A stretch of DNA of 64,000 bases from Caballeronia zhejiangensis (GTDB lineage: Bacteria > Pseudomonadota > Gammaproteobacteria > Burkholderiales > Burkholderiaceae): contig NZ_JFHD01000007.1 in assembly GCF_000698575.1 (NCBI RefSeq), positions 186,001 through 250,000 on the forward strand, read 5' to 3'. Below are positions 25,568 to 34,610 of this stretch, piece by piece. The position numbers and the translations under genes are program-made. Numbering within the stretch: position 1 is the first letter of the stretch; each line of letters begins with the position of its first letter. A model generated the notes under the pieces. The model was not told the origin of the DNA and did not search any database. It saw only the letters and a list, made by a program, of their open reading frames with translations.

Positions 25568-25919
25568 TTCGAAGCGGCTGTCGCTGCAACTCTCCCGCCA
25601 GTCCTATTCGCTGACGCCGAGGCGCGGCGCGGGCATCTGGCTCGGACTGATCGCGGCCGTGTGTGCGATCGCGGCGCTCGCCGCCGCAGGCTTCGCACTC
25701 AAACGCTCGCATGAAGACGTGCGCAAGCTCGACGCGCTCTGCGCGCCACCCGTCTCCGAGCAAAAGCTGCGCGAGCAGCTCGCGCATGCTCAGCTCGCGC
25801 TCGAACAGGAGATGGCGAGCCGTACCTCGCTGGAAGACCGCGTAAAGGACAGCGCGGCCGAAATCCAGCGTCTGCAGACCGATCTCGCTTTCCTCAGGAA
25901 GCAGCAAAAACCCAATTGA
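25554..25919 (+). CDS. Single-pass membrane protein with periplasmic coiled coil
   Basis: 121 residues. A basic N-terminus is followed by one membrane helix (about 28-48, GIWLGLIAAVCAIAALAAAG) and a heptad-rich coiled coil from about 70 to the end (KLREQLAHAQLALEQEMA...). The architecture resembles FtsB/FtsL-type linkers, but no family is recognised. It starts inside the M23 gene and is followed 60 bp on by bactofilin, so it is likely an adaptor between the peptidase and the bactofilin scaffold (inference). Confidence 0.75.
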   Translation: MRKVDSKRLSLQLSRQSYSLTPRRGAGIWLGLIAAVCAIAALAAAGFALKRSHEDVRKLDALCAPPVSEQKLREQLAHAQLALEQEMASRTSLEDRVKDSAAEIQRLQTDLAFLRKQQKPN

Positions 25920-25979
25920 GCGGCACGCGTCAGCGCGGGCTTCGTGCAGCAACCCTTTACCGCATCGCAAGGACTCGAC

Positions 25980-26414
25980 ATGTTTTCATCGAAGAAGGAT
26001 TCCAACGGCATCAAGATGGCCAAGCTCGCGACGCTCGTCGCGCATAACGTGCATATCTCGGGCGATCTCGAGTTCAGCGAAGGCCTGCGCATGGACGGCC
26101 AGGTCACGGGCAACGTGGCCGGCCGTCCGGGCGAAGAAACGCTGCTCGTCGTGAGCGATCAGGGCGCGATTCGCGGCAACGTGAGCGCTTATAACGTCAT
26201 CATCAACGGCTGCGTGACGGGCGATGTCACCGTCGCGCATTTCGTCGAACTTCAGTCGAACGCGCGCGTGCTGGGCAACATTTACTATCAGCAGTTGCGC
26301 ATGGATATCGGCGCGACGGTCGAAGGCAAGCTCACCAAGTTCGATTCGCAGACGGCGCACGTCCCGAGTCTGCCGGCGCCGCCCGAATACAACATCGACC
26401 TCGTCTCGAACTGA
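25980..26414 (+). CDS. Bactofilin (polymer-forming cytoskeletal protein)
   Basis: 144 residues from the ATG at 25980, with AAGGA a few bases upstream. The bactofilin domain is a right-handed beta-helix with regularly spaced Gly/Val rungs: VHISGDLEFSEGLRMDGQVTGNV, GAIRGNVSAYNVIINGCVTGDV, VEGKLTK. Short non-helical tails flank it. Bactofilins self-assemble without nucleotide on the inner membrane and recruit wall enzymes. The two upstream genes encode an M23 peptidase and a membrane coiled-coil protein, fitting a shape module. Confidence 0.92.
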   Translation: MFSSKKDSNGIKMAKLATLVAHNVHISGDLEFSEGLRMDGQVTGNVAGRPGEETLLVVSDQGAIRGNVSAYNVIINGCVTGDVTVAHFVELQSNARVLGNIYYQQLRMDIGATVEGKLTKFDSQTAHVPSLPAPPEYNIDLVSN

Positions 26415-26583
26415 CGGCAGACAACGAGCGCCGGAGAATCCGCGCGTGCTGGCAGCCGGGCGCGTGTCCGGCTAAGATTCGATGGATCAAGGCCACGCGC
26501 TCGCGCCCCTGGCGAAATCACGCGACTTCGAGCGTCCATCGACACGTGGCCGGTTATATCCAGATAACGATAAAGGGCGTCCC

Positions 26584-27561
26584 ATGCTGGTCAATTGCGC
26601 GGCTTATCAGAATGGCCGAAAGCTCGCGGACGTCGAGATCGACGATATCAACGCCTATCGCGATCTGCCCGACTCTTTCATTTGGGTTGCATTGAAAGAG
26701 CCTGGTCCTGGCGAACTCGCGCACATGACGCAGCAGTTCGGCTTGCACGAGCTGGCGGTCGAAGACGCGCAGCACGGTCATCAGCGGCCGAAGATCGAGG
26801 AATACGGCGACTCGCTGTTCGCGGTCTTTCATACGGTCGAATTCGACGAAGAAGGCGAAGTGCTCGTCGGCGAAATGAACGTGTTCGTCGGCACGAACTA
26901 CGTGCTTTCGGTCCGCAACCGCACGACGCAAGGTTTTCAGGAGGTGCGCAAGCGCTGCGAGCGCGAGCCGCATCTGCTCAAGCACGGCCCCGCGTTCGTG
27001 ATGTACGCGCTGCTCGATGCGGTCGTCGATCGATACTTTCCCGTGCTCGAGACGCTCGGCGCGGAAGTCGACGAAGTGGAAGAGCGCATCTTCGAGCAAA
27101 AAGGCTCGGTGGAATCGCGCGAGATCATCGAGGATCTGTACTCGCTCAAGCGGCGCATGACGATCCTGCAGCATCACACCGCGCCGCTGCTCGAAGCCGT
27201 CAGCAAGCTGTATGGCGGGCGCTCGCCCGGCGTGTGCTCCGGCATGCAGGAATATTTCCGCGACGTGTACGATCACCTGCTGCGCATCGTGAAGACCATC
27301 GAAGGACGGCGCGAAATGATCGTCACGGCGATCCAGGTGAATCTCGGTCTGATCGCGCTCGCGGAAAGCGAAGTGACCAAGCGCCTCGGCTCGTTCGCCG
27401 CGCTCTTCGCCGTGCCGACGATGATCGCCGGCATCTACGGCATGAACTTCAAGTCGATTCCCGAGCTCGACTGGGTCTACGGCTACCCGACGTGTCTCGC
27501 GGTCATGCTGGTGGTCGATGTCGTGCTCTACTGGCGCTTCAAGAAGGCCGGCTGGCTGTAG
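26584..27561 (+). CDS. corA: CorA-type Mg2+/Co2+ transporter
   Basis: 325 residues from ATG 26584, preceded by AAAGGG. The long N-terminal cytoplasmic domain is acidic and helical. The C-terminus has two membrane helices, and the first ends in the selectivity motif YGMN (GIYGMNFKSIPEL). CorA forms a pentameric channel for Mg2+ or other divalent ions. This is a medium-length CorA with the short PELDW loop. It stands alone behind the bactofilin gene. Confidence 0.92.
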   Translation: MLVNCAAYQNGRKLADVEIDDINAYRDLPDSFIWVALKEPGPGELAHMTQQFGLHELAVEDAQHGHQRPKIEEYGDSLFAVFHTVEFDEEGEVLVGEMNVFVGTNYVLSVRNRTTQGFQEVRKRCEREPHLLKHGPAFVMYALLDAVVDRYFPVLETLGAEVDEVEERIFEQKGSVESREIIEDLYSLKRRMTILQHHTAPLLEAVSKLYGGRSPGVCSGMQEYFRDVYDHLLRIVKTIEGRREMIVTAIQVNLGLIALAESEVTKRLGSFAALFAVPTMIAGIYGMNFKSIPELDWVYGYPTCLAVMLVVDVVLYWRFKKAGWL

Positions 27562-28037
27562 CAAGAATGTTCCTTTTCGGAACCTTCGGGCGAAATTCGT
27601 TGTCTAATCAAGCGATTTGCGAGAGAATGTCATCTGGCCTTGCAAAATCGGCCTATCGACCGCACATGACGTAAGCGCACGGCAGAAGCGCTCACTTCCG
27701 CAGCACACGTTGCTTTTCCGTTTCAACCGCACATCGGCTCTGCTGTTGCCGATGTCGCCGTCCCGGTCATGCCGGCCACGGCGCGCCGCATCCGCGGTTC
27801 GCCCTGTCGTCCGGCCTATGCCGTCAAGCTCACGACGAGCCTGAGATAGAGACGCAGCGCGCCCCGCATGCACGTTTATCGTGCATGGACGCGCCAGGCC
27901 ACGCTTTGCATCGCCACTTACGATTCGTAGCGACGACGCTTTCGGGCAGCGGCGCAGAACGGTTCGTTGGCGTCGAATGCGCGTTTTTCGCGCGATGCGC
28001 GGCAGCACCCACTACAACTCATTACAGGAGCCCCCAT
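27562..28037. other. Leader region of the IF-1 gene
   Basis: This 476-bp gap contains a small GTTCC-TTTTC-GGAAC hairpin just after corA (27569-27583), too weak to call a terminator. Further on is a strong 8-bp stem (27868-27888) in the presumed IF-1 leader, and then the CAGGAG ribosome site at 28025. No coding sequence of convincing character is present. Confidence 0.55.
27868..27888. promoter_or_regulatory. Stem-loop in the IF-1 leader
   Basis: Perfect 8-bp stem CATGCACG (27868-27875) / CGTGCATG (27881-27888) around a TTTAT loop, 150 bp before the IF-1 start codon. The position suits a leader element affecting translation or a regulator site; neither is shown by sequence alone. Confidence 0.35.
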
Positions 28038-28304
28038 ATGGCGAAAGAAGAACTCATCGAACTCGACGGTATCGTTGACGAAGTGCTTCCCGACAGCCGC
28101 TATCGCGTGACGCTGGACAACGGCGTCGTCGTGGGCGCTTACGCCTCGGGCCGCATGCGCAAGAATCACATCCGTATTCTGGCCGGCGACCGCGTAACGC
28201 TGGAACTGTCGGTGTACGACCTGACGAAGGGCCGCATCAACTTCCGTCACAAGGACGAGCGTGCCGGTGGCGGCGCCCCGCGCGCACCGATGCGCCGTCG
28301 TTGA
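28038..28304 (+). CDS. infA: Translation initiation factor IF-1 (second, tailed form)
   Basis: 88 residues. The S1/OB fold follows the IF-1 pattern: [49 protein letters not shown] and RINFRHK. The usual bacterial IF-1 is 72 residues; here a basic Gly/Arg-rich tail is added after RHKDE. Burkholderiaceae often carry such a copy besides the ribosomal-operon infA. CAGGAG precedes the ATG at 28038. It stands alone with a long structured leader. Confidence 0.93.
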   Translation: MAKEELIELDGIVDEVLPDSRYRVTLDNGVVVGAYASGRMRKNHIRILAGDRVTLELSVYDLTKGRINFRHKDERAGGGAPRAPMRRR

Positions 28305-28441
28305 TTTCCCTGCATCATCCGTAACGAGCGTGAGCCTGATCCGCAGCGCGCGCTTTTGAACCAAACACGCGGATCATTCTGAACTTCGACGCGGCCGCTC
28401 ATCCGTCAAGGCTGCGCAGCGCGTCGATGTCCCTTCTTCCT

Positions 28442-29320
28442 TCAGCCGCGCGCCGCCAAGAGCGCGTCGATGCCGACCGCGAAGCCGTCCTCGTCGTTGC
28501 TCTTCGAGACCAGGCTCGCGCGACGCTGCACGCTGTCGGATGCCTGCCCCATCGCGATCGATACGCCCGCGATCTCGAACATCGCCACATCGTTGCCCAT
28601 GTCGCCGAGCACGGCCACGCGTTCGAGCGGCACGTTCGCGAGTTGCGCCAGTTCGCGTACCGCAGTGCCCTTGTTCGCTTCCAGGCTCGTGATATCGAGG
28701 TAATAGGTCTGCGAGCGCGCGGCGTGTCCGCGGCCTTCCAGTTGCTTTTGCACGCTGCTTTCGACGCGCGCGAGCAGCGCCGTATCGGCGGTCGAGCCGA
28801 CGATCTTGTCGACCTCGCCGAGATCGACATCGTCGAAACGCGTGACGAGCACGCCTTCGTAGCCGACCGTGCGCGTTTCGAGCGGCACGTAGGTGCCTTC
28901 TTGATTCGTCAGATACCAGGCGTCGTCGATGAACACCCACGCGTCGACGTTCGCCGACGCGAGCGCTTCGAGCGATGTCTGCACGACATCGCGCGGCAGC
29001 TTGTGCGACGACAGCAAATCCCACGTGCCCGGCCTGACGAGACTGCCGCCGTTGTACGACGCGTAAGGCATGTCGACGTCGAGCGCCTCAACGATATGCC
29101 TCATGCCCTTGCCCGGCCGGCTGCTCGCCACGGTAAAGCGCACGCCCGCTTCCTTCAGGCGACGCACGGCGTCAATCGCCGGTTGGCCCAATGCCTTGTC
29201 GGTATAGAGCAGCGTGCCGTCGCAATCGGTGACGACGAGTTCCGCTTTGGCGAGCGCGGCGAACGCCGCATCGGCGTCGCCGTTCACGCTGTGAAGTCCG
29301 TATTTGCTGTTGGCGTTCAT
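28442..29320 (-). CDS. Cof-type HAD-IIB sugar-phosphatase
   Basis: 292 residues. HAD motif I is TDCDGTLL (nucleophile Asp32, acid Asp34), motif II Thr/Ser in TVASSRPGKG, the C2B cap lies in the middle, and motif IV is GDMGNDVAMFEIAG. Such enzymes remove phosphate from sugar phosphates, erythronate-phosphate or FMN/PLP. Its ATG overlaps the stop of the ROK kinase by one base (TGATG), so it is translated with zwf and the kinase. That suggests a role in hexose-phosphate turnover. Confidence 0.87.
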   Translation of the reverse strand: MNANSKYGLHSVNGDADAAFAALAKAELVVTDCDGTLLYTDKALGQPAIDAVRRLKEAGVRFTVASSRPGKGMRHIVEALDVDMPYASYNGGSLVRPGTWDLLSSHKLPRDVVQTSLEALASANVDAWVFIDDAWYLTNQEGTYVPLETRTVGYEGVLVTRFDDVDLGEVDKIVGSTADTALLARVESSVQKQLEGRGHAARSQTYYLDITSLEANKGTAVRELAQLANVPLERVAVLGDMGNDVAMFEIAGVSIAMGQASDSVQRRASLVSKSNDEDGFAVGIDALLAARG

Positions 29321-30141
29321 CAGTGCGCCCCTTCACGCTGATTGAAATGCGGCAACTGGCGCGTCTCGCGCACCGAGCGCGGATGCCACAGCCGCGCGCC
29401 GCCTTCGATGCCCGCCGCATTCGACACGACCGCGACGTTATCCGGCAGCTTGAACTTGATATGCGCCGCGTTGCCGCCGCCGATCCACAGCCTGTCGTAG
29501 TTCGTCAGCGTCGCCAGGATGCCGATGATCTTCTCCACGCGCCGGCTCCAGCGCTTCTTGCCCGCCTTCTCGCGCGCCGCGTTGCCGATGTACTCGTCGT
29601 AAGTCTTGTCCTTCGCGACCGGATGATGCGCGAGCTCCAGATGCGGCATCAGTTCGCCGTCGCGAAAGAGCGCGGTGCCCGCGCCCGTACCGAGCGTCAG
29701 CACCATTTCGATGCCGCGCCCTTCGATCGCCGCGAGCCCTTGCATCTCGGCGTCGTTGATCATGCGCGCGGGCACGTTGCCGAGGCGCTCGGCGATCAGT
29801 TGCGCGAGCGGCACGCCGCGCCAGGCGGGCGTGCCGAGATTCGGCGCGGTCAGCACGACGTTATCGCGCACGACGCCCGGAAAGCCGATGGAAATGTGCG
29901 TCGGCGGCTCGGCGACGATCGGCGCGATCAGTTCGATGAGCGTCTCCACGACCACGTCGGGCTTCGCCGGATGCGGCGTCGCCACGCGCACGCGGTCGCT
30001 CTTCATCTCACCGTCCGCCGAGATGATGGCCGCCTTCAACCCGGTCCCGCCGATATCGATCGCGAGAATGCGTTCCGCCTTGATCGCGAGTTTGTCCGCC
30101 GTGACGTGGGTCTTCTGCTTGGCTCTTGATTCTGTGCTCAC
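29320..30141 (-). CDS. ROK kinase, probable polyphosphate glucokinase
   Basis: 273 residues starting at GTG 30141 with AAGGAC upstream. The phosphate loop AIDIGGTGLKAA (about 27-38) has the GTGLK form seen in polyphosphate glucokinases rather than the GTNIR form of ATP enzymes. ISIGFPGVVRDNVV, the catalytic Asp in INDAE and LGTGAGTALF complete the actin-like ATPase core. The zinc-binding Cys motif of ordinary ROK proteins is absent. It would phosphorylate glucose using polyphosphate or ATP and feed the zwf product encoded next to it. Confidence 0.82.
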   Translation of the reverse strand: MSTESRAKQKTHVTADKLAIKAERILAIDIGGTGLKAAIISADGEMKSDRVRVATPHPAKPDVVVETLIELIAPIVAEPPTHISIGFPGVVRDNVVLTAPNLGTPAWRGVPLAQLIAERLGNVPARMINDAEMQGLAAIEGRGIEMVLTLGTGAGTALFRDGELMPHLELAHHPVAKDKTYDEYIGNAAREKAGKKRWSRRVEKIIGILATLTNYDRLWIGGGNAAHIKFKLPDNVAVVSNAAGIEGGARLWHPRSVRETRQLPHFNQREGAH

Positions 30142-30181
30142 GCTCGTTGTCCTTTTGAGTTTGCGTTGCGATGAGATGAGT

Positions 30182-31738
30182 TCAGTTCTTCTTGTGCGCG
30201 TCGGTCAGCGGTCGCCACGCGCGGCCGTCGTCGGCAAGCAGCTTGTCCGCTTCGGCCGGCCCCGCGCTGCCCGCCGCGTAACCGCGCACGGGCAGCGGAC
30301 TGTCCGGATGCAGCACGCGATCCACCGCCGCCCAAGCCGTCTCGATGCTGTCCGCGCGCTGAAAGAGCGTCGCGTCGCCGAGCATGCAGTCGTAGAGCAG
30401 CGTCTCATAGCCGACGTTCGCGCGCTCCGCGAAGAAGTCGGCATAGTCGAACCTCGAACGCACCTTGCCGATCTGCATTACCGGTCCCGGCACTTTCACG
30501 TTGAAATCGAAGCTCGTGCCGTGCGCCGGATCGATGCGCAGCGTGAACACATTCGGCGTCAGCGCATCGACGGGCGTATCGCGAAACAGCAAAAACGGCA
30601 CCGCCTTCAGTTGCACCGCGATCTCCGTGCGACGCTCGGTGAGCCGCTTGCCCGTGCGCAGATAAAACGGCACGCCGGCCCAGCGCCAGTTCTCCACGTA
30701 CACGCGCGCCGCCGCGTAGGTTTCGGTCCGGCTATCTTTGGCCACGCCCGGTTCTTCCTTGTAGCCCGGCCCGGCGGGTCCGGCTTCGTACTGGCCGAGC
30801 ACGACGTCGTCGGCGGTGAGCGGACGGATCGCATCGAAGACTTCGGCTTTTCTGTCGCGCACGGATTCGGCATCGAAGGAATTCGGCGGCTCCATCGCGA
30901 CCATGCCGAGCAACTGGAACAGATGGTTCGGCAGCATGTCGCGAAACGCGCCCGTCTGCTCGTAGAACTTGCCGCGCCCTTCCACGCCGATCGTCTCCGC
31001 CGCCGTGATCTGCACGTTGTCGATGTACTCGCGCCGCCAGATCGGTTCGAACATCGCGTTGGCGAAGCGCACGGCGAGAATGCTCTGCACCGTGTCCTTG
31101 CCGAGAAAATGGTCGATGCGGTACACCTGCGACTCGTCCGCATACTTGAGGATGCAGCGGTTCAGTTCCTGCGCCGACGCCAGATCGCTGCCGAACGGCT
31201 TCTCGATGACAAGCCGTCTGAAATTGCCGTCCTTCTCTTCGAGCATGCCCGCCGCGCCGAGATGCTCGATGATCGGCTGAAAGAACCGCGCGCCCACCGC
31301 GAGATAGAACACGACGTTGTCCGACTTCGCCTGCGCGAGCCGCGCCTTGAGCCGGGCAAAGGTTTCGTCCTCTTCGAATTCACCGGGGAAATATTCGAGC
31401 CGCCCGACGACCCAGTTCCACGCGTCCTCGTTCAACTGCGACGTGTGAAACGTCGCGGCCTTGTCGGCGGCGAACGTGCGCAGCGATTGCGTGAGCTCGT
31501 CGCGCCATTCGGACGTCTCGCGCTCGCCGTGATTCACGCCGATGATCTCCATGCCGTCGTCGAGCAGCTTGTCGGCGGACAGGTTGTAGAGCGACGGCAT
31601 CAGCAAGCGCTTGGTGAGATCGCCGCCCGCCCCGAAAATCACGAGCGTGCATGGCGGCGCGGGATGCTTGCCGGCGCACGTCGCGCTGGCCGGGTTGTTT
31701 TCCTTCGATTGATTCGCTTCGTTCGATTCTTTCGGCAT
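30182..31738 (-). CDS. zwf: Glucose-6-phosphate 1-dehydrogenase
   Basis: 518 residues from ATG 31738, preceded by AAGGGGCG. Coenzyme motif GAGGDLTKR (residues 36-44) and the active-site sequence YRIDHFLGK with the catalytic His are clear, as is RREYIDNVQITAAETIGVEGRGKFYEQTG. The N-terminal tail of about 25 residues is longer than usual. It oxidises glucose-6-phosphate to 6-phosphogluconolactone for the Entner-Doudoroff and pentose-phosphate routes. It begins a three-gene operon with the ROK kinase and the HAD phosphatase, so it is a paralogue set apart from a pgl/edd cluster. Confidence 0.94.
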   Translation of the reverse strand: MPKESNEANQSKENNPASATCAGKHPAPPCTLVIFGAGGDLTKRLLMPSLYNLSADKLLDDGMEIIGVNHGERETSEWRDELTQSLRTFAADKAATFHTSQLNEDAWNWVVGRLEYFPGEFEEDETFARLKARLAQAKSDNVVFYLAVGARFFQPIIEHLGAAGMLEEKDGNFRRLVIEKPFGSDLASAQELNRCILKYADESQVYRIDHFLGKDTVQSILAVRFANAMFEPIWRREYIDNVQITAAETIGVEGRGKFYEQTGAFRDMLPNHLFQLLGMVAMEPPNSFDAESVRDRKAEVFDAIRPLTADDVVLGQYEAGPAGPGYKEEPGVAKDSRTETYAAARVYVENWRWAGVPFYLRTGKRLTERRTEIAVQLKAVPFLLFRDTPVDALTPNVFTLRIDPAHGTSFDFNVKVPGPVMQIGKVRSRFDYADFFAERANVGYETLLYDCMLGDATLFQRADSIETAWAAVDRVLHPDSPLPVRGYAAGSAGPAEADKLLADDGRAWRPLTDAHKKN

Positions 31739-31849
31739 GGCGTATCGCCCCTTGTCAGTTGCGCTTGAACCTGGAAAGACCTGCATCGATGCGGCACAGT
31801 TCATTCGAACGACGCGTTGCAAGCTCGCGCGACGAATAACGTATGCATT

Positions 31850-31880
31850 TTGTAATTTTTAACCTTTCGTGTCGTAAAAT
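31850..31880 (+). promoter_or_regulatory. Candidate promoter of the N-acetyltransferase gene
   Basis: TTGTAA (31850-31855) and TAAAAT (31875-31880, 5/6) in the A+T-rich part of the zwf/nat divergent region, separated by 19 bp. The spacing is long, so the call is tentative. Confidence 0.3.
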
Positions 31881-31946
31881 ATGCGCGCCTGACGACAGCA
31901 CTCGCGGACATTGCGACATCGAAGCTTGACGAAGCCTGAACTCCAT

Positions 31947-32789
31947 ATGAACGCACACGACACTTCCATCGACCTCGCCGCCTACTTCGAGCGCATCGGG
32001 TACGCGGAATCCGTGCGGCCCGCGCCGACGCTCGACACACTGCGCGCGCTGCATCTGCTGCATCCTCAGGCCATTCCCTTCGAAAATCTCGACGTGCTGA
32101 TCGGCCGCCCGATCCGGCTCGATCTCGAATCGATCCAGCGCAAGCTCGTCGCCGGACGGCGCGGCGGCTACTGCTACGAGCACAACCTGCTGTTTCGCAG
32201 CGTACTTCAGACGCTCGGTTTTCGCGTGCGCAGCTTCGCAGGACGCGTCCTGTGGGGCCGCGAGCTGTCTGACATGCCTGCGCGCACGCATATGCTGCTG
32301 CTCGTCGATCTCGACGAAGGCGCGTTCCTCGCCGACGTCGGCTTCGGCGGCATGACGCTTTCCGCGCCGCTCGCGCTCCAGACGGGCCTCGAACAGATCA
32401 CGCCGCACGGCGCTTTCCGCCTCGAAGGGGCCGGCGAAGCGCCCGGCTACGTCCTGCAGGCGCTCGTGAACGGCGCGTGGACGAACGTCTATCGCTTCGA
32501 CCTCGATCCGCAGTATGACGCCGACTACGAGATGGCCAATCATTTCGTGTCGATGTATCCGCAGTCGATCTTCCTGCACAACCTGCTCGCCGCGCGTCTC
32601 GCGCCGGGCAAGCGCCTCGCCCTTTTCAACCGGCGTTTTTCGATCCACGACGAACGCGAAGGCAGCGATCATCGCGAACTCGACGGCACGGCCAGTCTGC
32701 GCCGCGTGCTCGAAGGCGAACTCGGCATTCGTCTGCCGGATGGCGCCGAACTCGACGCCGCCCTCGCCCGTCTGCCCAACCAAGCTTAA
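31947..32789 (+). CDS. nat: Arylamine N-acetyltransferase
   Basis: 280 residues. The catalytic triad of NAT enzymes is intact: Cys76 in RRGGYCYEHN, His115 in ARTHMLLLV and Asp130 in LADVGFGG. PFENLDVLIGRPIRLDLESI is the usual N-terminal signature. It transfers acetyl from acetyl-CoA to arylamines or hydrazines in the cytosol. The ATG at 31947 was chosen over one 36 bp upstream because the family starts close to this point. The next gene, a PBP, follows after 13 bp. Confidence 0.93.
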   Translation: MNAHDTSIDLAAYFERIGYAESVRPAPTLDTLRALHLLHPQAIPFENLDVLIGRPIRLDLESIQRKLVAGRRGGYCYEHNLLFRSVLQTLGFRVRSFAGRVLWGRELSDMPARTHMLLLVDLDEGAFLADVGFGGMTLSAPLALQTGLEQITPHGAFRLEGAGEAPGYVLQALVNGAWTNVYRFDLDPQYDADYEMANHFVSMYPQSIFLHNLLAARLAPGKRLALFNRRFSIHDEREGSDHRELDGTASLRRVLEGELGIRLPDGAELDAALARLPNQA

Positions 32790-32802
32790 TCAGAAGACCA
32801 CG

Positions 32803-34506
32803 ATGTTCAAGAAGAAGACGCGCGGCGGCAGCGATTTCCAGACGCATCACCGCAGCGCGGTGCTCGCAAACCGGCTGCCGGCCTGGCGCTCGCGGCTCGT
32901 CGTCATCGGGGTGACGGCGGCGTTTTTGACGCTAGCCGGACGCGCGCTGTGGGTCCAGGTCATCGACCACAAGTTCTATATCGGCGAAGGCCAGAAGCGC
33001 TATCAGCGCACGCTGGCGCTCTCGGCGACGCGCGGACGCATCGTCGATCGCAATGGCGCGATGCTCGCCGTCAGCCTCGCGACCTACGAAGTCTGGGCGA
33101 CGCCCAAGCTCTTCGACGGCGATCACGGTGGCGAGATCGCGCGCCTGCTCGACATGCCGCCGAAGGATCTGCAGCGCCGCATCGACGGGACTCGCGCGTT
33201 CGTCCTGCTCAAACGTCAGGTGGAAGCGGAAACCGCCGAGCGCATCGCGACGATCGGGCGCGCGGGCATTACGCTCGTGCCGGACACCAAGCGCTTCTAT
33301 CCCGAAGGCGAATCGGCGGCGCACGTCGTCGGCTTCACGAATAACGAGGATCACGGGCAGGAAGGCGTCGAGCTGGCCGCCGACGCGCGTCTGACGGGCG
33401 CGGCCGGCCAGCGCGAAGTGATCCGCGACCGGCTCGGGCGCGTGGTCTCGCAGATCGGCGAGCCGGCCATGCCGCAGAACGGCGAAACCATTCAGTTGAC
33501 GATCGACCGGCGCATCCAGCAACTCGCGCATTCGCAACTCAAGGCGGCGATCGCGAAGCACAAGGCGCGCGCGGGCAGCGTCGTCGTGCTGGATGCGAAG
33601 AACGGCGAAGTGCTCGCGCTCGCCAACTATCCGAGTTTCGATCCGAACGATCGCTCGCGCCTCACCGGCGAGCAGTTGCGCAACCGCGCGCTCACGGACA
33701 CCTTCGAGCCCGGCTCGACGATCAAGCCGCTCGTCGCCGCGCTATCGATCGATCTCGGCCGCGTGCGGCCCGAAACGCGCATCGACACATCGCCGGGCAC
33801 GTTCAAGCTCGGCCCGAACGTGATTCACGACACGTCGAATCACGGCGTCATCACCGTGTCCGAGGCGGTGCAGATGTCGAGCAACGTCGCGCTCACGAAG
33901 CTCGCGCTGCAGATTCCCGCGCAGACGATCTGGGACAAGTACCGCGAATACGGCATCGGCCGCGCGCCCGAGCTGACGTTTCCGGGCGCCGCGACCGGCC
34001 GCCTGCGCGCGCCCGAGCGCTGGAAGCCGATCGAACAGGCGACGATGGCGTATGGCTACGGTTTATCGCTGTCGCTCGTGCAGATCGCGCAGATCTACAC
34101 GGCGTACGCCGGCGACGGACGCTTTTATCCCGCCACGCTGATTCACGGCGAAACGCGCCGCGACGCCGTGCAGGTGACGAAGCCCGCGACCGCGAAGGCC
34201 GTGCGCAACATGCTCGAAAACGCGACCGGCGACCACGGCACGGGCCGCGCGGCGGCGGTGGAAGGCTATCGCGTCGGCGGCAAGACGGGCACGGCGCGCA
34301 AGCAGGTCGGACGCTCGTATGCGGCGAACAAGTACCGCGCGTCGTTCGTCGGCATCGCGCCGATGAGCGATCCGCGCGTGATCGTCGCCGTGATGATCGA
34401 CGAGCCCACGGGGGGCACCTATTACGGCGGAACGGTCGCGGGGCCGGTGTTCTCGGGCATCGTCGGCGCGACGCTGCCGCTGCTCGGCGTGCCGCCCGAC
34501 GCATGA
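32803..34506 (+). CDS. Class B penicillin-binding protein (FtsI/PBP3-type paralogue)
   Basis: 567 residues: a short cytoplasmic tail, one membrane helix (about 33-53), the PBP dimerisation domain with RGRIVDRNG, and a transpeptidase domain. All three active-site motifs are intact: STIK with Ser305/Lys308, SSN at 359-361 and KTG at 494-496. It cross-links septal-type peptidoglycan. FtsI proper lies in the division/wall cluster, and no mraY, mur or ftsW gene is near, so this is an extra copy. It is followed by a lipoprotein gene. Confidence 0.92.
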   Translation: MFKKKTRGGSDFQTHHRSAVLANRLPAWRSRLVVIGVTAAFLTLAGRALWVQVIDHKFYIGEGQKRYQRTLALSATRGRIVDRNGAMLAVSLATYEVWATPKLFDGDHGGEIARLLDMPPKDLQRRIDGTRAFVLLKRQVEAETAERIATIGRAGITLVPDTKRFYPEGESAAHVVGFTNNEDHGQEGVELAADARLTGAAGQREVIRDRLGRVVSQIGEPAMPQNGETIQLTIDRRIQQLAHSQLKAAIAKHKARAGSVVVLDAKNGEVLALANYPSFDPNDRSRLTGEQLRNRALTDTFEPGSTIKPLVAALSIDLGRVRPETRIDTSPGTFKLGPNVIHDTSNHGVITVSEAVQMSSNVALTKLALQIPAQTIWDKYREYGIGRAPELTFPGAATGRLRAPERWKPIEQATMAYGYGLSLSLVQIAQIYTAYAGDGRFYPATLIHGETRRDAVQVTKPATAKAVRNMLENATGDHGTGRAAAVEGYRVGGKTGTARKQVGRSYAANKYRASFVGIAPMSDPRVIVAVMIDEPTGGTYYGGTVAGPVFSGIVGATLPLLGVPPDA

Positions 34507-34610
34507 AGCGCGGCGCACGCGGGCGCGGGCCTTGCTGCAGCGTGACCGGACTGTCAAGGGCTTGTGCTCTAATGTCGTGTTCGGCACCAGAAGATCAAAC
34601 GGGAAAGACC

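Noticed and set aside
31850-31865. HexR-like half-site TGTAATTTTT before zwf
   Set aside because: Only one half-site is seen and the second arm does not match; A+T-rich promoter DNA explains it.
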